A stretch of 64,000 bases of DNA from DATLLJ01 sp965229885 (GTDB lineage Bacteria > Acidobacteriota > Vicinamibacteria > Vicinamibacterales > CAVVIG01). The DNA is taken from the NCBI GenBank assembly GCA_965229885.1, contig CBDDJX010000003.1, positions 1 to 64,000 of the forward strand. Reading direction: 5' to 3'. The notes beneath the pieces were generated by a model that did no database searches, was not told the origin of the DNA, and worked only from the letters and a program-made list of their open reading frames with translations. Of the stretch, positions 1 through 8,625 are shown in pieces; the stretch's first letter is position 1, and each line of letters opens with the position of its first letter. The translations under genes were made by a program, and so were the position numbers.

Positions 1-1
1 T

Positions 2-322
2 CATGAAATGACATTCGTGGTGACGTTTCCCGATGGCCGGGAGCAGATCGTGCTGAGCAACCTGAACTACGACTTCAACTGGCAGCTGTTCTACGATTTG
101 AAGGAGCCACTTAAGATACCGGCCGGCAGCATGATCAAGGCGATTGGATCCTACGACAACTCTGCGAGGAACAAGAATAGCACCCAGTCTGACAAGGAAG
201 TTTACTGGTCCGAGCAGTCTTGGGATGAGATGTTCTCGCCATTCCGCGATGTCTCGATGGACAAAAACGCCCTCGAATTGACGAAGGCGCTCAAGTCGTC
301 GACCGACGGCGGCCGGCAGTAG
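2..322 (+). CDS. C-terminal part of a copper type II monooxygenase-like protein (5' end outside window)
   Basis: The reading frame is open to the left edge, so only the last 106 codons are visible. The segment has the FPDGRE, YDFNWQ and YDNSARNKN signatures and the WSEQSWDEMF ending seen in the C-terminal domain of the copper type II ascorbate-dependent monooxygenase-like proteins common in Acidobacteriota, often fused to redoxin or cytochrome domains. An H-E-M triplet just before the visible domain could be part of a His/Met copper site. The protein is expected to be exported. The family call rests on remembered motifs, and the substrate is unknown. Confidence 0.6.
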   Translation, partial: HEMTFVVTFPDGREQIVLSNLNYDFNWQLFYDLKEPLKIPAGSMIKAIGSYDNSARNKNSTQSDKEVYWSEQSWDEMFSPFRDVSMDKNALELTKALKSSTDGGRQ

Positions 323-415
323 TCAGCTATCGCGATCGCCATATCAACGCCGTCGCTCAAGGCTATCTGGCGTGGCGGCATGAGCCCTGTCAACAGCCAA
401 CGGGGGAGCTCACGG

Positions 416-682
416 TCAGTCGCGCGGCGCAGGCAGGAGCGCTTCGGCGGCGACTATCTGCAACCGGGCCTTCGAGAACGGCGGCCCTCCGAAGCGGTCA
501 TTCAGCTCGATCGTCCGCGTGTCGCCCGGCTCGAAGATGTCCTTGAGCCACCCATGTGTTTCCTCGACCACGCCGCCACGATCGTCCAGGTACGTTGCCG
601 TATACAGCGGATCGCGGAAGGCAACAACGGCGCTGCGGTTACGGACCGTGATCGTCCAATGGACGGATCCCTGCGGCCCCAT
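416..682 (-). CDS. Small hypothetical protein downstream of a GT-C membrane protein
   Basis: This 88-residue protein starts at an ATG 4 bp after the stop of the upstream membrane-glycosyltransferase frame, so the two were probably co-transcribed. The sequence alternates hydrophobic and polar residues (WTITVRNRSAVVAF, ARLQIVAAEALLP), which suggests a small beta-sandwich such as an FxLYD-like domain. That is an inference from pattern only. It has no obvious signal peptide. No family is recognised with confidence. The opposite strand also has long open frames, but these lack protein-like composition. Confidence 0.5.
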   Translation of the reverse strand: MGPQGSVHWTITVRNRSAVVAFRDPLYTATYLDDRGGVVEETHGWLKDIFEPGDTRTIELNDRFGGPPFSKARLQIVAAEALLPAPRD

Positions 683-686
683 CCTG

Positions 687-2114
687 CTACGCAGGCTCGA
701 GCACCTCGAAATCGCGCGTGGGATCGTAGGGGCGCGAGAGGTCCGAGAGGACAGCGGGGCCGCCGTCGATCGCGAAGTCGCGCCGGTGCGCGAACATCTC
801 CGGCTCCTTCAGGCGCACCGCCGCCGCGACGACCCCGCGGTTCTTGTAGAGTGACCGCTCCGGCGCCTGCGTCCACGTCAGCCCCGCGTGGAAGGCGACG
901 TTGAGGATCAGGACGCCCGCCGCGATCTGCCGCGCCCGCGGCGAATCGACGAACGTCCACCAGGACGCCGCGAACATGAACGCGATCGGCGCCAGCACGT
1001 AGAACGCGTGCGCCTGGGGCGGCTCGATCACGAACCAGTAGCTGGCGTAGACGAGCAGCACGCTCAGGCCCACGAGCCGGCAGAGCGCCGCCCACCTGGG
1101 CCGCAGTATCGACTCCGGCCACCTGCGAATCGGCCGGCATCCGTCGAGGCACATCCACACCGGCTGCATAACGCCGACGCTCAACACGACGAGTGCGATC
1201 GGAACGAGCCACAGGTGGCGCCCGAGGAATTCGAGCCGCTTCGCGCCGTCTTGCGCGACAAACCGGTTGATCTCCAGGCTTGCAAACGGCAGGAAGCGTG
1301 CGAGCGTCGTCACGATGATCCACGGGTTCACCCAGCGCGGGTGAATGTTGCGCATGACGCCGCCCGATCCGGTGTCGATGCCGTAGCGCGCGAACGTCGG
1401 CAGCAGCAGCAAGGCGGGGATCAGCGCGCCGGTGAAGAAGGCGACGGCATCGATCGCGAGCGCCCGGATACCGTCCGACCGGCGGCTCACCCACGCGACC
1501 GCGGCATAGGGGAGCAGCAGCGGCCACGACATATGGATCTGCATCAGCCAGGCCGCGGCGAATCCCATCAGCGCAAAGGCGACCCGAGGCGACAGACGCC
1601 GCAGGCTGAAGCTCGGGGCCGCTTCGAAAAAGTCGAGGAAGAACAGGATGGCCGGCGCCAGGATGTACGACGTGTTGATGATGTGCGTCGAGAACTGGAG
1701 GGTCCACGGAACCGTGAGGAACCATCCCCAGATGAGCCAGCGCGGCGCTTTGGGGAGCTGTGCGCACGTGTACGACGCGAGCGAGCCGATCGCGGCGAAC
1801 GGCAGCAGGTTCAGCAGCACGAACGGCGACTCAGGGATGGCGAGCATCCTGAGCGGCACGCCGACGAGCAACGCCTGCAGCGCGCCCGGAATCTCGCTGC
1901 GGGTCCACACGACGTCGGGTCCGAAAAACGGCTAGGCGCCGGTGGCGTAATAGCGGAAGCCGAGCAGGAAGGTCTGTGTTTCGTCTTCGAAGTAGAACTC
2001 GCGGGAGAGTCCGAACAGCAGGCTGAACGCGAAGCAGGCGGCGAGGACGAGTGGAATGCGCCAGCGCGTCCATCGTTGGGGCACCATGGTGACAAATACC
2101 TTCCAGGGGTTCAT
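687..2114 (-). pseudogene. GT-C-type membrane glycosyltransferase gene interrupted by an in-frame amber codon
   Basis: Two pieces lie in the same frame, separated only by a TAG at 1934-1932: a 60-residue N-terminal piece (ATG at 2114) and a 407-residue piece. Joined, they give about 475 residues with many hydrophobic helices. After the first helix comes FYFEDETQT, the acidic luminal-loop motif typical of GT-C (PMT/ArnT-like) glycosyltransferases. The text around the stop reads YYATGA-stop-PFFGPD. A tryptophan (TGG) there would restore it with one base change at 1933. The role is probably transfer of a lipid-linked sugar in the membrane. It could be a recent nonsense mutation or a sequence error. 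Confidence 0.6.
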
Positions 2115-2682
2115 CGAGTCAGACCGAATCGCCCCACCAGAGTGGCGGCCTCCGAAGCATACTGCGTGTGACGGCTTCGAGGTAATCGAGCGGCTGGGGC
2201 GCGAGCCGGCGCGGCTCCAGGCCCACCGCGGCTACGGTAATCCGTCGGTCCAGGAGATCAACGATTTCCTGGCGATGCTGAAGATGGTCAACCAGGCCAG
2301 CTTCCGGAGCGCGTGTGGGATCCGCGGCTCGGCCGATCGATTCCAGAGAGCGGTCAGGCTCAGTCGATCCGTGCTCGCTTGGAAGCACACAGAAGACATC
2401 CTATCAGCCATCACTTGGCTTTCGCCACTCGGCACCGGCCCTGCGGCGGGCGGCTCTTCACACAGCCTCCTCGCGCCGCGACGGCGACGGGTGTGGCGAG
2501 GCTGTCCCATCGCCGGCTGGGGCTGACCATGCTGGCGGTGTTTGGCGTGCTGCTGGTCAGGACGGCTCCCAACCGGTGGGGCGCAGGTATCGCGCTCCAC
2601 TACTGGTCGCGCGTGTACTGGCTCGATCCGGCCGACCCGATTCCGCCGCCGCGGACGTAGTATTCTTCCGACGCATTTCACC
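2115..2682. other. Stretch without a confident gene; possible 43-residue reading frame at 2529-2660
   Basis: About 570 bases separate the glycosyltransferase start from tadA. On the plus strand, 2529-2660 reads as a short protein beginning MLAVFGVLLVRTAPNRWGAG and ending DPADPIPPPRT. This looks like the end of a membrane protein with one helix, and it stops 22 bp before tadA. I see no credible start or domain for anything longer, so it is reported only as a possible fragment. Confidence 0.3.
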
Positions 2683-3144
2683 GTGGCTGACCAAAGCGAT
2701 CACAGCTGGCTGATGGACGCGGCGCTCGAGCAGGCCGCGCTCGCCCGTGATGCCGGCGAAGTGCCGGTCGGCGCCGTCGTCTCGTTCGACGGCGAGATCG
2801 TCGGCCGCGGATTCAATCAGCCGATCCGCGCCGGCGATCCGACCGCGCACGCGGAAATCGTCGCGCTGCGGGACGCCGCGCTGCGTCTGGGCAACTATCG
2901 TCTGACCGGAGCGACGATCTCTGTCACGGTCGAGCCATGCCTGATGTGCGTCGGCGCGATCGTGCACGCGCGGATCGGAACGCTCGTGTACGGCGCGGCG
3001 GAACCGAAATCAGGCGCCGTGGTGTCGGCGGTGCGGGGCGGCGAACTGCCCGGCCTCAATCACCGGTTCGAGGTGGTGGCCGGCCTCCGGGAGGATGCGT
3101 GCCGGGAGCTGATGCAGGCGTTCTTCCGCGGCCGGCGAGCGTGA
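2683..3144 (+). CDS. tadA: tRNA-specific adenosine deaminase TadA
   Basis: TadA deaminates adenosine-34 to inosine in the anticodon wobble position, classically of tRNA-Arg(ACG). The zinc-deaminase signature is complete: H-A-E at residues 56-58 (zinc-binding His, catalytic Glu) and P-C-L-M-C at 85-89 (two zinc-binding Cys). The 153-residue length is normal. The frame is open further upstream, but that extension has no protein character, so the GTG at 2683 is preferred. An alternative is ATG at 2713. It is followed by tRNA-Ser(CGA). Confidence is high. Confidence 0.93.
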   Translation: MADQSDHSWLMDAALEQAALARDAGEVPVGAVVSFDGEIVGRGFNQPIRAGDPTAHAEIVALRDAALRLGNYRLTGATISVTVEPCLMCVGAIVHARIGTLVYGAAEPKSGAVVSAVRGGELPGLNHRFEVVAGLREDACRELMQAFFRGRRA

Positions 3145-3204
3145 CGCGCCTGGTGCAGGGGCGTCCGGCTTCAGCCATGTCTATGCCGGACTCCTGGGGG
3201 ACGC

Positions 3205-3210
3205 TATAAT
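3205..3210 (+). promoter_or_regulatory. Probable -10 box for tRNA-Ser(CGA)
   Basis: A perfect TATAAT hexamer ends 9 bp before the first base of the tRNA, the expected place for a -10 box. No convincing TTGACA-like hexamer is visible 16-18 bp upstream. Confidence 0.5.
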
Positions 3211-3219
3211 TGACGGTTC

Positions 3220-3310
3220 GGAGAGGTACCGAAGTGGTCGTAACGGGCGCGCCTCGAAAGCGTGTTGTCGGGTAACCGGCACGTGGGTTCGAATCCCACC
3301 CTCTCCGCCA
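3220..3310 (+). tRNA. tRNA-Ser (anticodon CGA), CCA encoded
   Basis: The acceptor GGAGAGG (3220-3226) pairs with CCTCTCC (3300-3306), followed by G and an encoded CCA. The anticodon loop CTCGAAA gives CGA, and a long variable arm follows, as in class II serine tRNAs. The T-loop reads GGTTCGAATCC. Length is 91 nt. Confidence 0.95.
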
Positions 3311-3578
3311 ATACATCGATGTAAGTTTTGTGAATTAAACACTTAGCTTATCAATACGCAACTCAATCCCTCGTCTTATCCCACATTAGTTCGCGGTTCG
3401 GTACTCTCCAGGCCGCCCCATGTAGGGACGTAGTCGTCGAGAAACGGCGGGACATGCGAGTGGCTCCCGTCCGGCACTTCCGGGAACCGGTTTCGCGGGG
3501 GGACCCTGCCCGGCCTGCGTGTATGGGCAGGTGCGGCTAGCGGTACTGGTGACCTGCCTGAGTTCTTCGGACCAATCG
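3311..3578. other. AT-richer scar after tRNA-Ser(CGA), no gene seen
   Basis: Immediately after the tRNA the sequence is clearly more AT-rich than its surroundings for about 80 bp and contains TCCCACAT at 3379-3386. The same octamer occurs at the integrase start (31194) and near the far end of the integrative element (49817). This may be what remains of an older element that used this tRNA as attachment site. From about 3400 the sequence is GC-rich with no credible gene and probably includes the 3' end of the following IS3-family element. Confidence 0.35.
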
Positions 3579-4488
3579 TTACTGGAGAATGGCGCCAGTT
3601 GCAGGTGATCCATCTTCCGGTCTTCGTTCGTGTTCTTCCTGGTCAGCGCGAGCCGGCATGGCCGGCGAGCGCCCCTCCCCGAGATTGGCTGTACCGGTCG
3701 CTTTGAATGCCAGCGGCGTCAAATAGCCGAGACTCGAATGGGGACGGACCTCGTTGTAGTGGTGCCGCCATTGCTCGGTCCCGACCTTGGCGTCGACACG
3801 ATTCCGAAACCATTGCCGCGTCAGGAACTCGTCGCGGAACTTCCCGTTGAACGATTCGTCGGCGCCATGCTGCCACGGCTTCCCCGGATCAATCAGCTCC
3901 GTCTCGATGCCGGCCTCATGCAGCCAGCGCAGAATGGCGCAGGCGACCAACTCCGGGCCATGGTCCGATCGCAGATGGCGCGGCGCCCCGTGGACGCGGA
4001 CCAGCTGCGCTAGGATCTCAATGACACGGCCCGATCGAATGCCGCCCGCCACGTCGATCGCTAGGCATTCCCGCGTCCATTCGTCGATGACGGTGAGGTA
4101 TTTCAGCTGCTGCCCATTCGCGCACGTGTCGAACACGACGTCGTACGCCCACACGTGATTCGCGCCGGAGGCCGGCACGGGCCGTGGACGCCTGGCGCCA
4201 GAGGCGATGCGTCCGGTCGGCGCCCATCGCATGGCCGGCCCGCTTCAAGAAGATCCGGATCCGCCGATAGCCGTAGCGCGGGTACTGGCCGGCCCACTCG
4301 CGCATGGCCGTGATCGCCGGCGCATCCCGGACCGCCCACCGCGACTGATACCCCAACGTCGATCGCGCCACCACCAGCAGGGCGCACGCGCCGCGGCTCG
4401 ACAGACCGCGCCCCTGGGCGTAGGCGACCTGTTGCCGGCGCACGCGTCCGCCTACCATTTTTTCGCGTGATCTCCTTGAGGACGTCAA
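3579..4488 (-). pseudogene. IS3-family transposase orfB, frameshifted
   Basis: The N-terminal part (AYAQGRGLSSRGACALL to GADRTHRLWRQ) is in one frame and the catalytic part (ANHVWAYDVVFDTCANG, RSDHGPEL, ADESFNGKFRDEF, HYNEVRPHSSLGYLTP) in another. The break is near 4195, where about ten residues also appear to be missing. All three catalytic acidic residues (D in WAYD, D in SDHGPE, E in ADESFNG) are present, but the protein cannot be made whole. Inactive copy. Confidence 0.75.
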
Positions 4489-4714
4489 TCTCGAGATCCC
4501 GGTCGGCGACCATCTTCTTGAGCCGGCCGTTTCCGTGCTCCAGCTGGCGCAGCCGCTTGATATCGGCCGGGTCCAGTGTGCCGAAGTGCTTCCGCCAGCC
4601 GTAAATCGTCTGGGCGCTCACTCCATGCTTCTTGGCGACGCCCGGGACCGATTTCTCGTCAGCCTCCCGGAGGATCGTGACCATCTGCTCTTCGGTAAAT
4701 CGCGTCTTCTTCAT
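4450..4714 (-). pseudogene. IS3-family transposase orfA
   Basis: The frame starts at ATG 4714 with MKKTRFTEEQMVTIL, a helix-turn-helix (VPGVAKKHGVSAQTIYGWRK) and a leucine-zipper-like stretch ending DLEIDVLKEITRK, as usual for orfA. The A-run at the orfA/orfB junction (4458-4463, read on the minus strand) has six A. Related elements as I remember them need one more A to reach the natural stop, so this frame runs on as nonsense to 4103. Confidence 0.7.
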
Positions 4715-4795
4715 GGCTCCCTCATCGTGGTGAGGGCGTAAGCTTCCCCGATCGATTGACAGCTAAAGATAGACTGCTCCGGGTCAGGAGCGGTC

Positions 4796-5062
4796 ATGCG
4801 GAAGTCGAAGTTCAGTGAGAGCCAGATCGTCGGGATCCTGAAGGAGGCGGAGAGTGGCGTGCCGGTCGCAGACCTGCTGCGGAAGCACGGGGTCAGCAAG
4901 GCCACATTCTTCAAATGGCGGAGCAAATACGGTGGGGCCTCGGTGTCGGATGTGAAGCGGCTGCGAGAACTCGAATCGGAGAACGCCAAGCTGAAACGCA
5001 TGTATGCGGATCTGGCACTCGAGAACGCGGCCATCAAGGACGTGCTGAACCGAAAGCTGTAA
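4796..5062 (+). CDS. IS3-family transposase orfA
   Basis: An 88-residue orfA starting MRKSKFSESQIVGILKEAE, with a helix-turn-helix at VADLLRKHGVSKATFFKWR and a coiled-coil region (RLRELESENAKLKRMYADL). The length and ending (KDVLNRKL) are normal for the IS2/IS407 type. It binds the IS ends and pairs with orfB. Confidence 0.85.
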   Translation: MRKSKFSESQIVGILKEAESGVPVADLLRKHGVSKATFFKWRSKYGGASVSDVKRLRELESENAKLKRMYADLALENAAIKDVLNRKL

Positions 5063-5098
5063 GGCCGCTCGCGAAGCGACAGATCGCCGAAGGTACTC

Positions 5099-5917
5099 GT
5101 GGGCGAGCACCGGCTGCCGGTGCAGCAGGCCTGTCGCGTGGTGAGGCTGTCGCGGGCGGCGTACTACCGGCCTCCGGTTCCAGCGAGTCGACGAGACGCC
5201 GCGGTCATTGCGGCCCTGACGGACGCCGTGGCGCGGTATCCACGGTGGGGCTTCTGGAAGCTCTTCGATCGGTTGCGCGTTGAAGGTCGGCCGTGGAATC
5301 ACAAGCACGTGCACCGGGTGTACTGCGCGTTACGGCTGAATCTGCCGCGACGCACGACGCGGCGGGTGCCGCGGCGCGTGCGGCAGCCACTGACAGCTCC
5401 ACCGGGCCTGAACCGAACTTGGGCGCTCGACTTCATGACCGAGACGCTCTACGACGGGCGGCGCGTCCGCTTGCTGACCATGATCGATGAAGGGAATCGG
5501 GAAGGCTTAGAGATCGCGATGGGACTGTCGTTGCCCAGTCGGCGCGTGACGCGGACGCTCGAGGAGCTGGTCGCTGTACACGGGTGCCCGTCGGCGGTCC
5601 GCGTGGATAACGGCCCTGAATTCACCGCCCAGAGCTTCGTGGATTGGTGCACGGGATGCGGCGTGGCGGTCCACTACATCCAGCCCGGCAAGCCCGATCA
5701 GAACGCCTATATCGAACGCTTCAATCGCAGCTACCGGACCGAAGTGCTCAACGCGCATCTCTTCGAGTCGGTCGCGGAGCTGCGAGCGCTGACGGATACC
5801 TGGTTGCGGATCTACAACAGCGAGCGGCCCCACGATAGCCTCGGCCGGGTGCCCCCGCTCACGTTTCTGCCGAGGCCTTCATCAGCCGGTCAGTCTTTCT
5901 TGACGGTGTCTACTTGA
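5099..5917 (+). CDS. IS3-family transposase orfB (DDE integrase core)
   Basis: This 272-residue orfB carries the retroviral-integrase-like core: D in TWALDFMTETL, D in VRVDNGPEFTA, and E in NAYIERFNRSYR, plus the C-terminal YNSERPHDSLG motif. The start used is GTG 5099. The 35 bp between orfA and orfB appear to have gained one G near 5092 compared with the frame expected from the motif VLVGEHRLP, so the normal frameshift fusion may be altered. Otherwise intact. Confidence 0.85.
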   Translation: MGEHRLPVQQACRVVRLSRAAYYRPPVPASRRDAAVIAALTDAVARYPRWGFWKLFDRLRVEGRPWNHKHVHRVYCALRLNLPRRTTRRVPRRVRQPLTAPPGLNRTWALDFMTETLYDGRRVRLLTMIDEGNREGLEIAMGLSLPSRRVTRTLEELVAVHGCPSAVRVDNGPEFTAQSFVDWCTGCGVAVHYIQPGKPDQNAYIERFNRSYRTEVLNAHLFESVAELRALTDTWLRIYNSERPHDSLGRVPPLTFLPRPSSAGQSFLTVST

Positions 5918-5952
5918 CGGGGAAGCTTACGAGGGCGCCATGCTCTCAGGCT

Positions 5953-6501
5953 TCAGGTGGTCCGAAAATCGCCAGGCAGGTCACACGGGCCACGGCGTAT
6001 GCCCCGGGCGAAGCGCATGACCTGGTGGCCATCAATCCACATGGCCAGCTCGCCGTCGTGCTTCTCCGGCGCGGAGTTCAACTGGATCATCAGTTCCACG
6101 CAGACCCACTTGCCGCGGGGCACAGGCGCTGGTTTCGCCGGACTCAGCACGTTGCCCCAAAAGTGGCCGTCGGCGGACACCTTCATGTCGGGCCAGTACG
6201 TATAGAGGCCCCAGATGCCCGGCGCCGGGTAGCGTCCGTACCAGCCAATGGGATCAATGAAGACCAGCACCCGTTCATCGCCGCCCGGGGGCGTGCCGGC
6301 CCGCGGGGCTGGCCAACGCAGCGGCGGATTGTATCCGCCCAATTCGACGAAATGGTGTTCGTACCCGTGGTCATCGGCGAACTTCGTGTAGAACCTCACG
6401 AACGCCTTGTCCAAGCCCTGTTGGAAGGCCGTGTAAAGGTGCCCGCCGGAATTCGCGCCGAGCGTGCCTGTCATTTCAAGGGAACGCTGGCCCGCATTGC
6501 C
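5953..6501 (-). pseudogene. Fragment of a secreted carbohydrate-active or lectin-like protein
   Basis: An open frame enters from the IS element at 6502 (RYDSGNAGQRSLEMTGTLGA) and ends at 5953 next to the other IS. The text GGHLYTAF, VELGGYNPPLRW, WVCVELMIQLN and DGELAMWIDG resembles the jelly-roll/concanavalin-like domains of polysaccharide-lyase or glucanase-like proteins, where D-G-E-x-x-x-W-I-D-G is typical. Both ends are lost to insertions, so this is a relic. The exact family is not certain. Confidence 0.5.
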
Positions 6502-6552
6502 TGAATCGTACCGGGTTCGTCGGAGGGCTCATTGCTTGAGAGGATGGAGCCC

Positions 6553-6869
6553 ATGGCACGACCGAGGAAGTATCCAGCTGAGGCACGAGAGCGGGCCATT
6601 CGGATGGTCCGCGCGCATGGTTCCGAGCATCCGTCGCAGTGGGCCGCGATCACGGCGATCGCGAGCAAGTTCGGCTGCACCGGTGAGACGCTGCGGAATT
6701 GGGTGCGCCAGGCCGAACGCGATACGGGCCAGCGGGGCGGCCTGACGACCGACGAGCGCCAGCGCCTGAAGGAACGGGAACGCGACAATCGCGAATTGAA
6801 GACGCGCGAATGAGATCTTGCGGAAGGCCTCCGCATATTTTGCCCAGGCGGCGCGCGACCGCCGAGTGA
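6553..6869 (+). pseudogene. IS3-family transposase orfA, copy 1 (frameshift)
   Basis: Begins MARPRKYPAEARERAIRMV with a helix-turn-helix (AITAIASKFGCTGETLRNWV). One extra A near 6800 turns the expected NRELRRANEILRK into NRELKTRE-stop at 6813. The intact continuation can be read in copy 2, which shows that this is an indel. Confidence 0.75.
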
Positions 6870-6931
6870 AGTAATGGTCCAGTTTGTGGATGACCACCGG
6901 GCCCACGTAGGGGGTTGAGCCGATCTGTGCG

Positions 6932-7772
6932 GTGTTGCCGATCGCCCCCTCGACGTATTTTCTGCACCACGCCCGGCAGGTGGACCCGCCGCCGCGGCCG
7001 GCGCGCGCCAAGCGCGACGACGACTTGCGGATCGCCATCCAGCGGGTCTGGGACGCGAATTGGCAGGCATACGGACCGCGGAAGGTCTGGCAGCAGCTCG
7101 GCCGCGAAGACGTCGACGTCGCGCGCTGCATGGTCGAGCGGCTGATGGGGGCGATGGGCTTGGCCGGCGCGGTCCGCGGCCGCGCATGGGTCACGACGCC
7201 CGCCGCTGCGACCGCCGGCGTGCGTCCCCCGGCTTTGGTCGACCGCCAGTTCACCGCGCCGCGGCCCAACCAGCCTCTGGGCCTCCGACTTCCCCTACGT
7301 CGCCACGTGGAAAGGCTTCGTGTATGTCGCGTTCGTGATCGCTGTCTTCTCGCGGCGCATCGTCGGCGGGCGCGTGTCGGCGTCGCTGCGGACGGACTTC
7401 GTGCTCGATGCGCTCGAATAAGCGGTGTGCGAACGTGGCGCGGATCGCGTCAGCGGCCTGGTGCATCACAGCGACCGGGGTACGCAGTATCTGTCGATGC
7501 GGTACACCGACCGGCTCGCCGACGTCGGCATCGCGCCGTCGGTCGGCAGCCGAGGTGACTCCTATGACAATGCCCTCGCCGAGTCGGTGATTGGGCTCCT
7601 CAAGACGGAGGTGATTCGACGGCAAGGTCCGTGGCCGCATCTGGCGCAGGTGGAATTCGCGACGCTGGCGTGGGTGGATTGGTTCAACAACCGCCGGTTG
7701 CTCGAGCCCATCGGCTACGTGCCGCCTGCGGCATTCGACGCGTACTACTATGAGCAGGTTAAGGTGGCCTGA
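6932..7772 (+). pseudogene. IS3-family transposase orfB, copy 1 (frameshift plus in-frame stop)
   Basis: Reads YFLHHARQVDPPPRPARAK then the integrase core in pieces. An extra C near 7274 shifts RPNQLWASDF out of frame. A TAA at 7420-7422 then follows VLDALE, and the last third resumes as CERGADRVSG to the end (HHSDRGTQYL, SYDNALAESVIGLLK, WFNNRRLLEPIGYVPP). Catalytic D and E motifs are visible. The TAA is also present in copy 2, but the extra C is not. Confidence 0.75.
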
Positions 7773-7811
7773 CTCAACTAACTCGCCCTCCGGGATTCCC
7801 GGTACGATTCA

Positions 7812-7921
7812 TCGTGCAGAATCTCTTCCGGGTGGGTCGGCACCTACTCCGGGCTGTGCACCACCGGCTACTGCGCACCCAGGCGTTCGTCGCGTGGGAT
7901 ACGGTGACGTGCGCCTGCTGA
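7812..7921 (+). pseudogene. C-terminal remnant of an IS6-family transposase
   Basis: Directly after the IS3-type end the frame reads VQNLFRVGRHLL and ends AWDTVTCAC, matching the last 36 codons of the IS6 transposases at 43.7 kb and 53.2 kb. The rest of that IS is absent here. Confidence 0.75.
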
Positions 7922-7984
7922 CCGAGCGCGGGCGCACAGCGCCGAAGGGGAGACACGCGCCGTTTCCGCCACGGGCGCGCGTTC

Positions 7985-8044
7985 GGGCAGCCCTTCTTTC
8001 GCTGGTACAACTATGAGCACCGTCACAGTGAGTGCCTCGACTGA
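7985..8044 (+). pseudogene. Tail fragment of another IS3-type orfB
   Basis: A 19-codon fragment reading GQPFFRWYNYEHRHS resembles the conserved end of IS3-family orfB proteins. It has no start and no neighbouring transposase sequence. Confidence 0.4.
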
Positions 8045-8084
8045 GCCCTCGAATCTCGACGTAACGTACTGAATCTATCAAGGA

Positions 8085-8170
8085 TGGTGCGGAAGGGGGG
8101 ATTCGAACCCCCACGCTCTTGCGAGCGCCAGCCCCTCAAGCTGGTGCGTCTGCCGTTCCGCCACTTCCGC
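8085..8170 (-). tRNA. tRNA-Leu (anticodon GAG), CCA encoded
   Basis: Read on the minus strand: acceptor GCGGAAG pairs with CTTCCGC, an encoded CCA ends at 8085, the anticodon loop CTTGAGG gives GAG, a long variable arm is present, and the T-loop is GGTTCGAATCC. Length is 86 nt. Confidence 0.95.
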
Positions 8171-8204
8171 GTTCCGAGCCCTAAACTGAAGGGGCCGACC
8201 GCAC

Positions 8205-8210
8205 TATGAT
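8205..8210 (+). promoter_or_regulatory. Possible -10 box ahead of the CBS pseudogene and complex I locus
   Basis: TATGAT stands about 38 bp before the GTG of the broken CBS gene, in an otherwise rather AT-rich stretch. No good -35 hexamer is visible. If real, it would drive the whole complex I transcription unit through the pseudogene. Confidence 0.3.
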
Positions 8211-8247
8211 AGAATTCGCACTTTATCTATTGCTTGGGAGGCCCGCG

Positions 8248-8625
8248 GTGCAACTCCTCGACTCCGTTGAATCCATACCTCAGGCCCAAGGGACCGCACG
8301 TGTACTCCATCACTCCCGAGGCCACGGTCTACGAGGCTCTCGAGCAGATGGCTGATAAAGATATCGGAGCGCTGGTCGTCTTGGACGGGAGCGATCTTGT
8401 TGGCCTTGTTTCCGAACGCGACTACGCGTGCCAGGTGTTCCTCAAGGCGTTCCTCCAGGGACATGAAGGTCCCCTGAGATCATGTCCAGCCCGGCCGCTG
8501 CCGTGGAGAGGGGGACGGTCGTGGGAGTCGTCTCGATTGGCGACCTCGTCAATTGGATTATTTCGGCCCAAGACCTCACGATCGATCACCTCCAAGATTA
8601 CATCTGCGGCAAATACCCCGCCTGA
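8248..8625 (+). pseudogene. CBS-domain-pair protein gene, multiply broken
   Basis: A GTG at 8248 follows a GGGAGG ribosome site (8236-8241). The first CBS repeat is readable in another frame as HVYSITPEATVYEALEQMAD and LVGLVSERDYA. After a second shift near 8450 the text DMKVPEIMSSPA runs straight into ERGTVVGVVSIGDLVNWII, so about 35 residues of the second CBS repeat are deleted. The natural end DYICGKYPA-stop overlaps the nuoJ start (TGATG). Intact relatives as I remember them are about 140 residues and bind adenosyl ligands. Three independent lesions make it a true pseudogene. Confidence 0.75.

Larger units (their letters stand above)
3579..4714 (-). mobile_element. IS3-family element, degraded (orfA and orfB on minus strand)
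   Basis: A two-ORF IS3-family element: an orfA helix-turn-helix protein and an orfB DDE integrase-type transposase. Both frames are damaged. It lies directly beside a second, different IS3-family element. Precise terminal repeats could not be defined on the left side. Confidence 0.75.
4737..5931 (+). mobile_element. IS3-family element bounded by a 14-bp inverted repeat with HindIII-like core
   Basis: A 14-bp sequence, CGTAAGCTTCCCCG, at 4737-4750 is repeated in inverted form at 5918-5931, on both sides of a two-ORF IS3-family transposase. This gives a 1.2-kb element, the usual size. The true ends may lie a few bases further out. It abuts the degraded element on its left and a gene fragment on its right. 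Confidence 0.75.
6502..7811 (+). mobile_element. IS3-family element, copy 1 (1310 bp)
   Basis: Ends are TGAATCGTACCGGG at 6502 and its inverse at 7811. A second copy lies at 28628-29935 on the opposite strand. The flanks differ (gene fragment left, IS6 transposase tail right) with no matching target duplication, so one side has been rearranged since insertion. All transposase frames are broken. Confidence 0.85.

Noticed and set aside
502..1767. 421-codon open frame overlapping the glycosyltransferase
   Set aside because: It is arginine/alanine-rich out-of-frame reading of the membrane protein on the same strand, without hydrophobic helices.
888..2171. 427-codon plus-strand frame
   Set aside because: Composition is almost only R, E, D, H and P, typical for the antisense of a hydrophobic membrane protein.
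2119..2388. Open frames on both strands upstream of tadA
   Set aside because: Neither strand shows a convincing start, domain or coding bias; described only as a gene-poor stretch.
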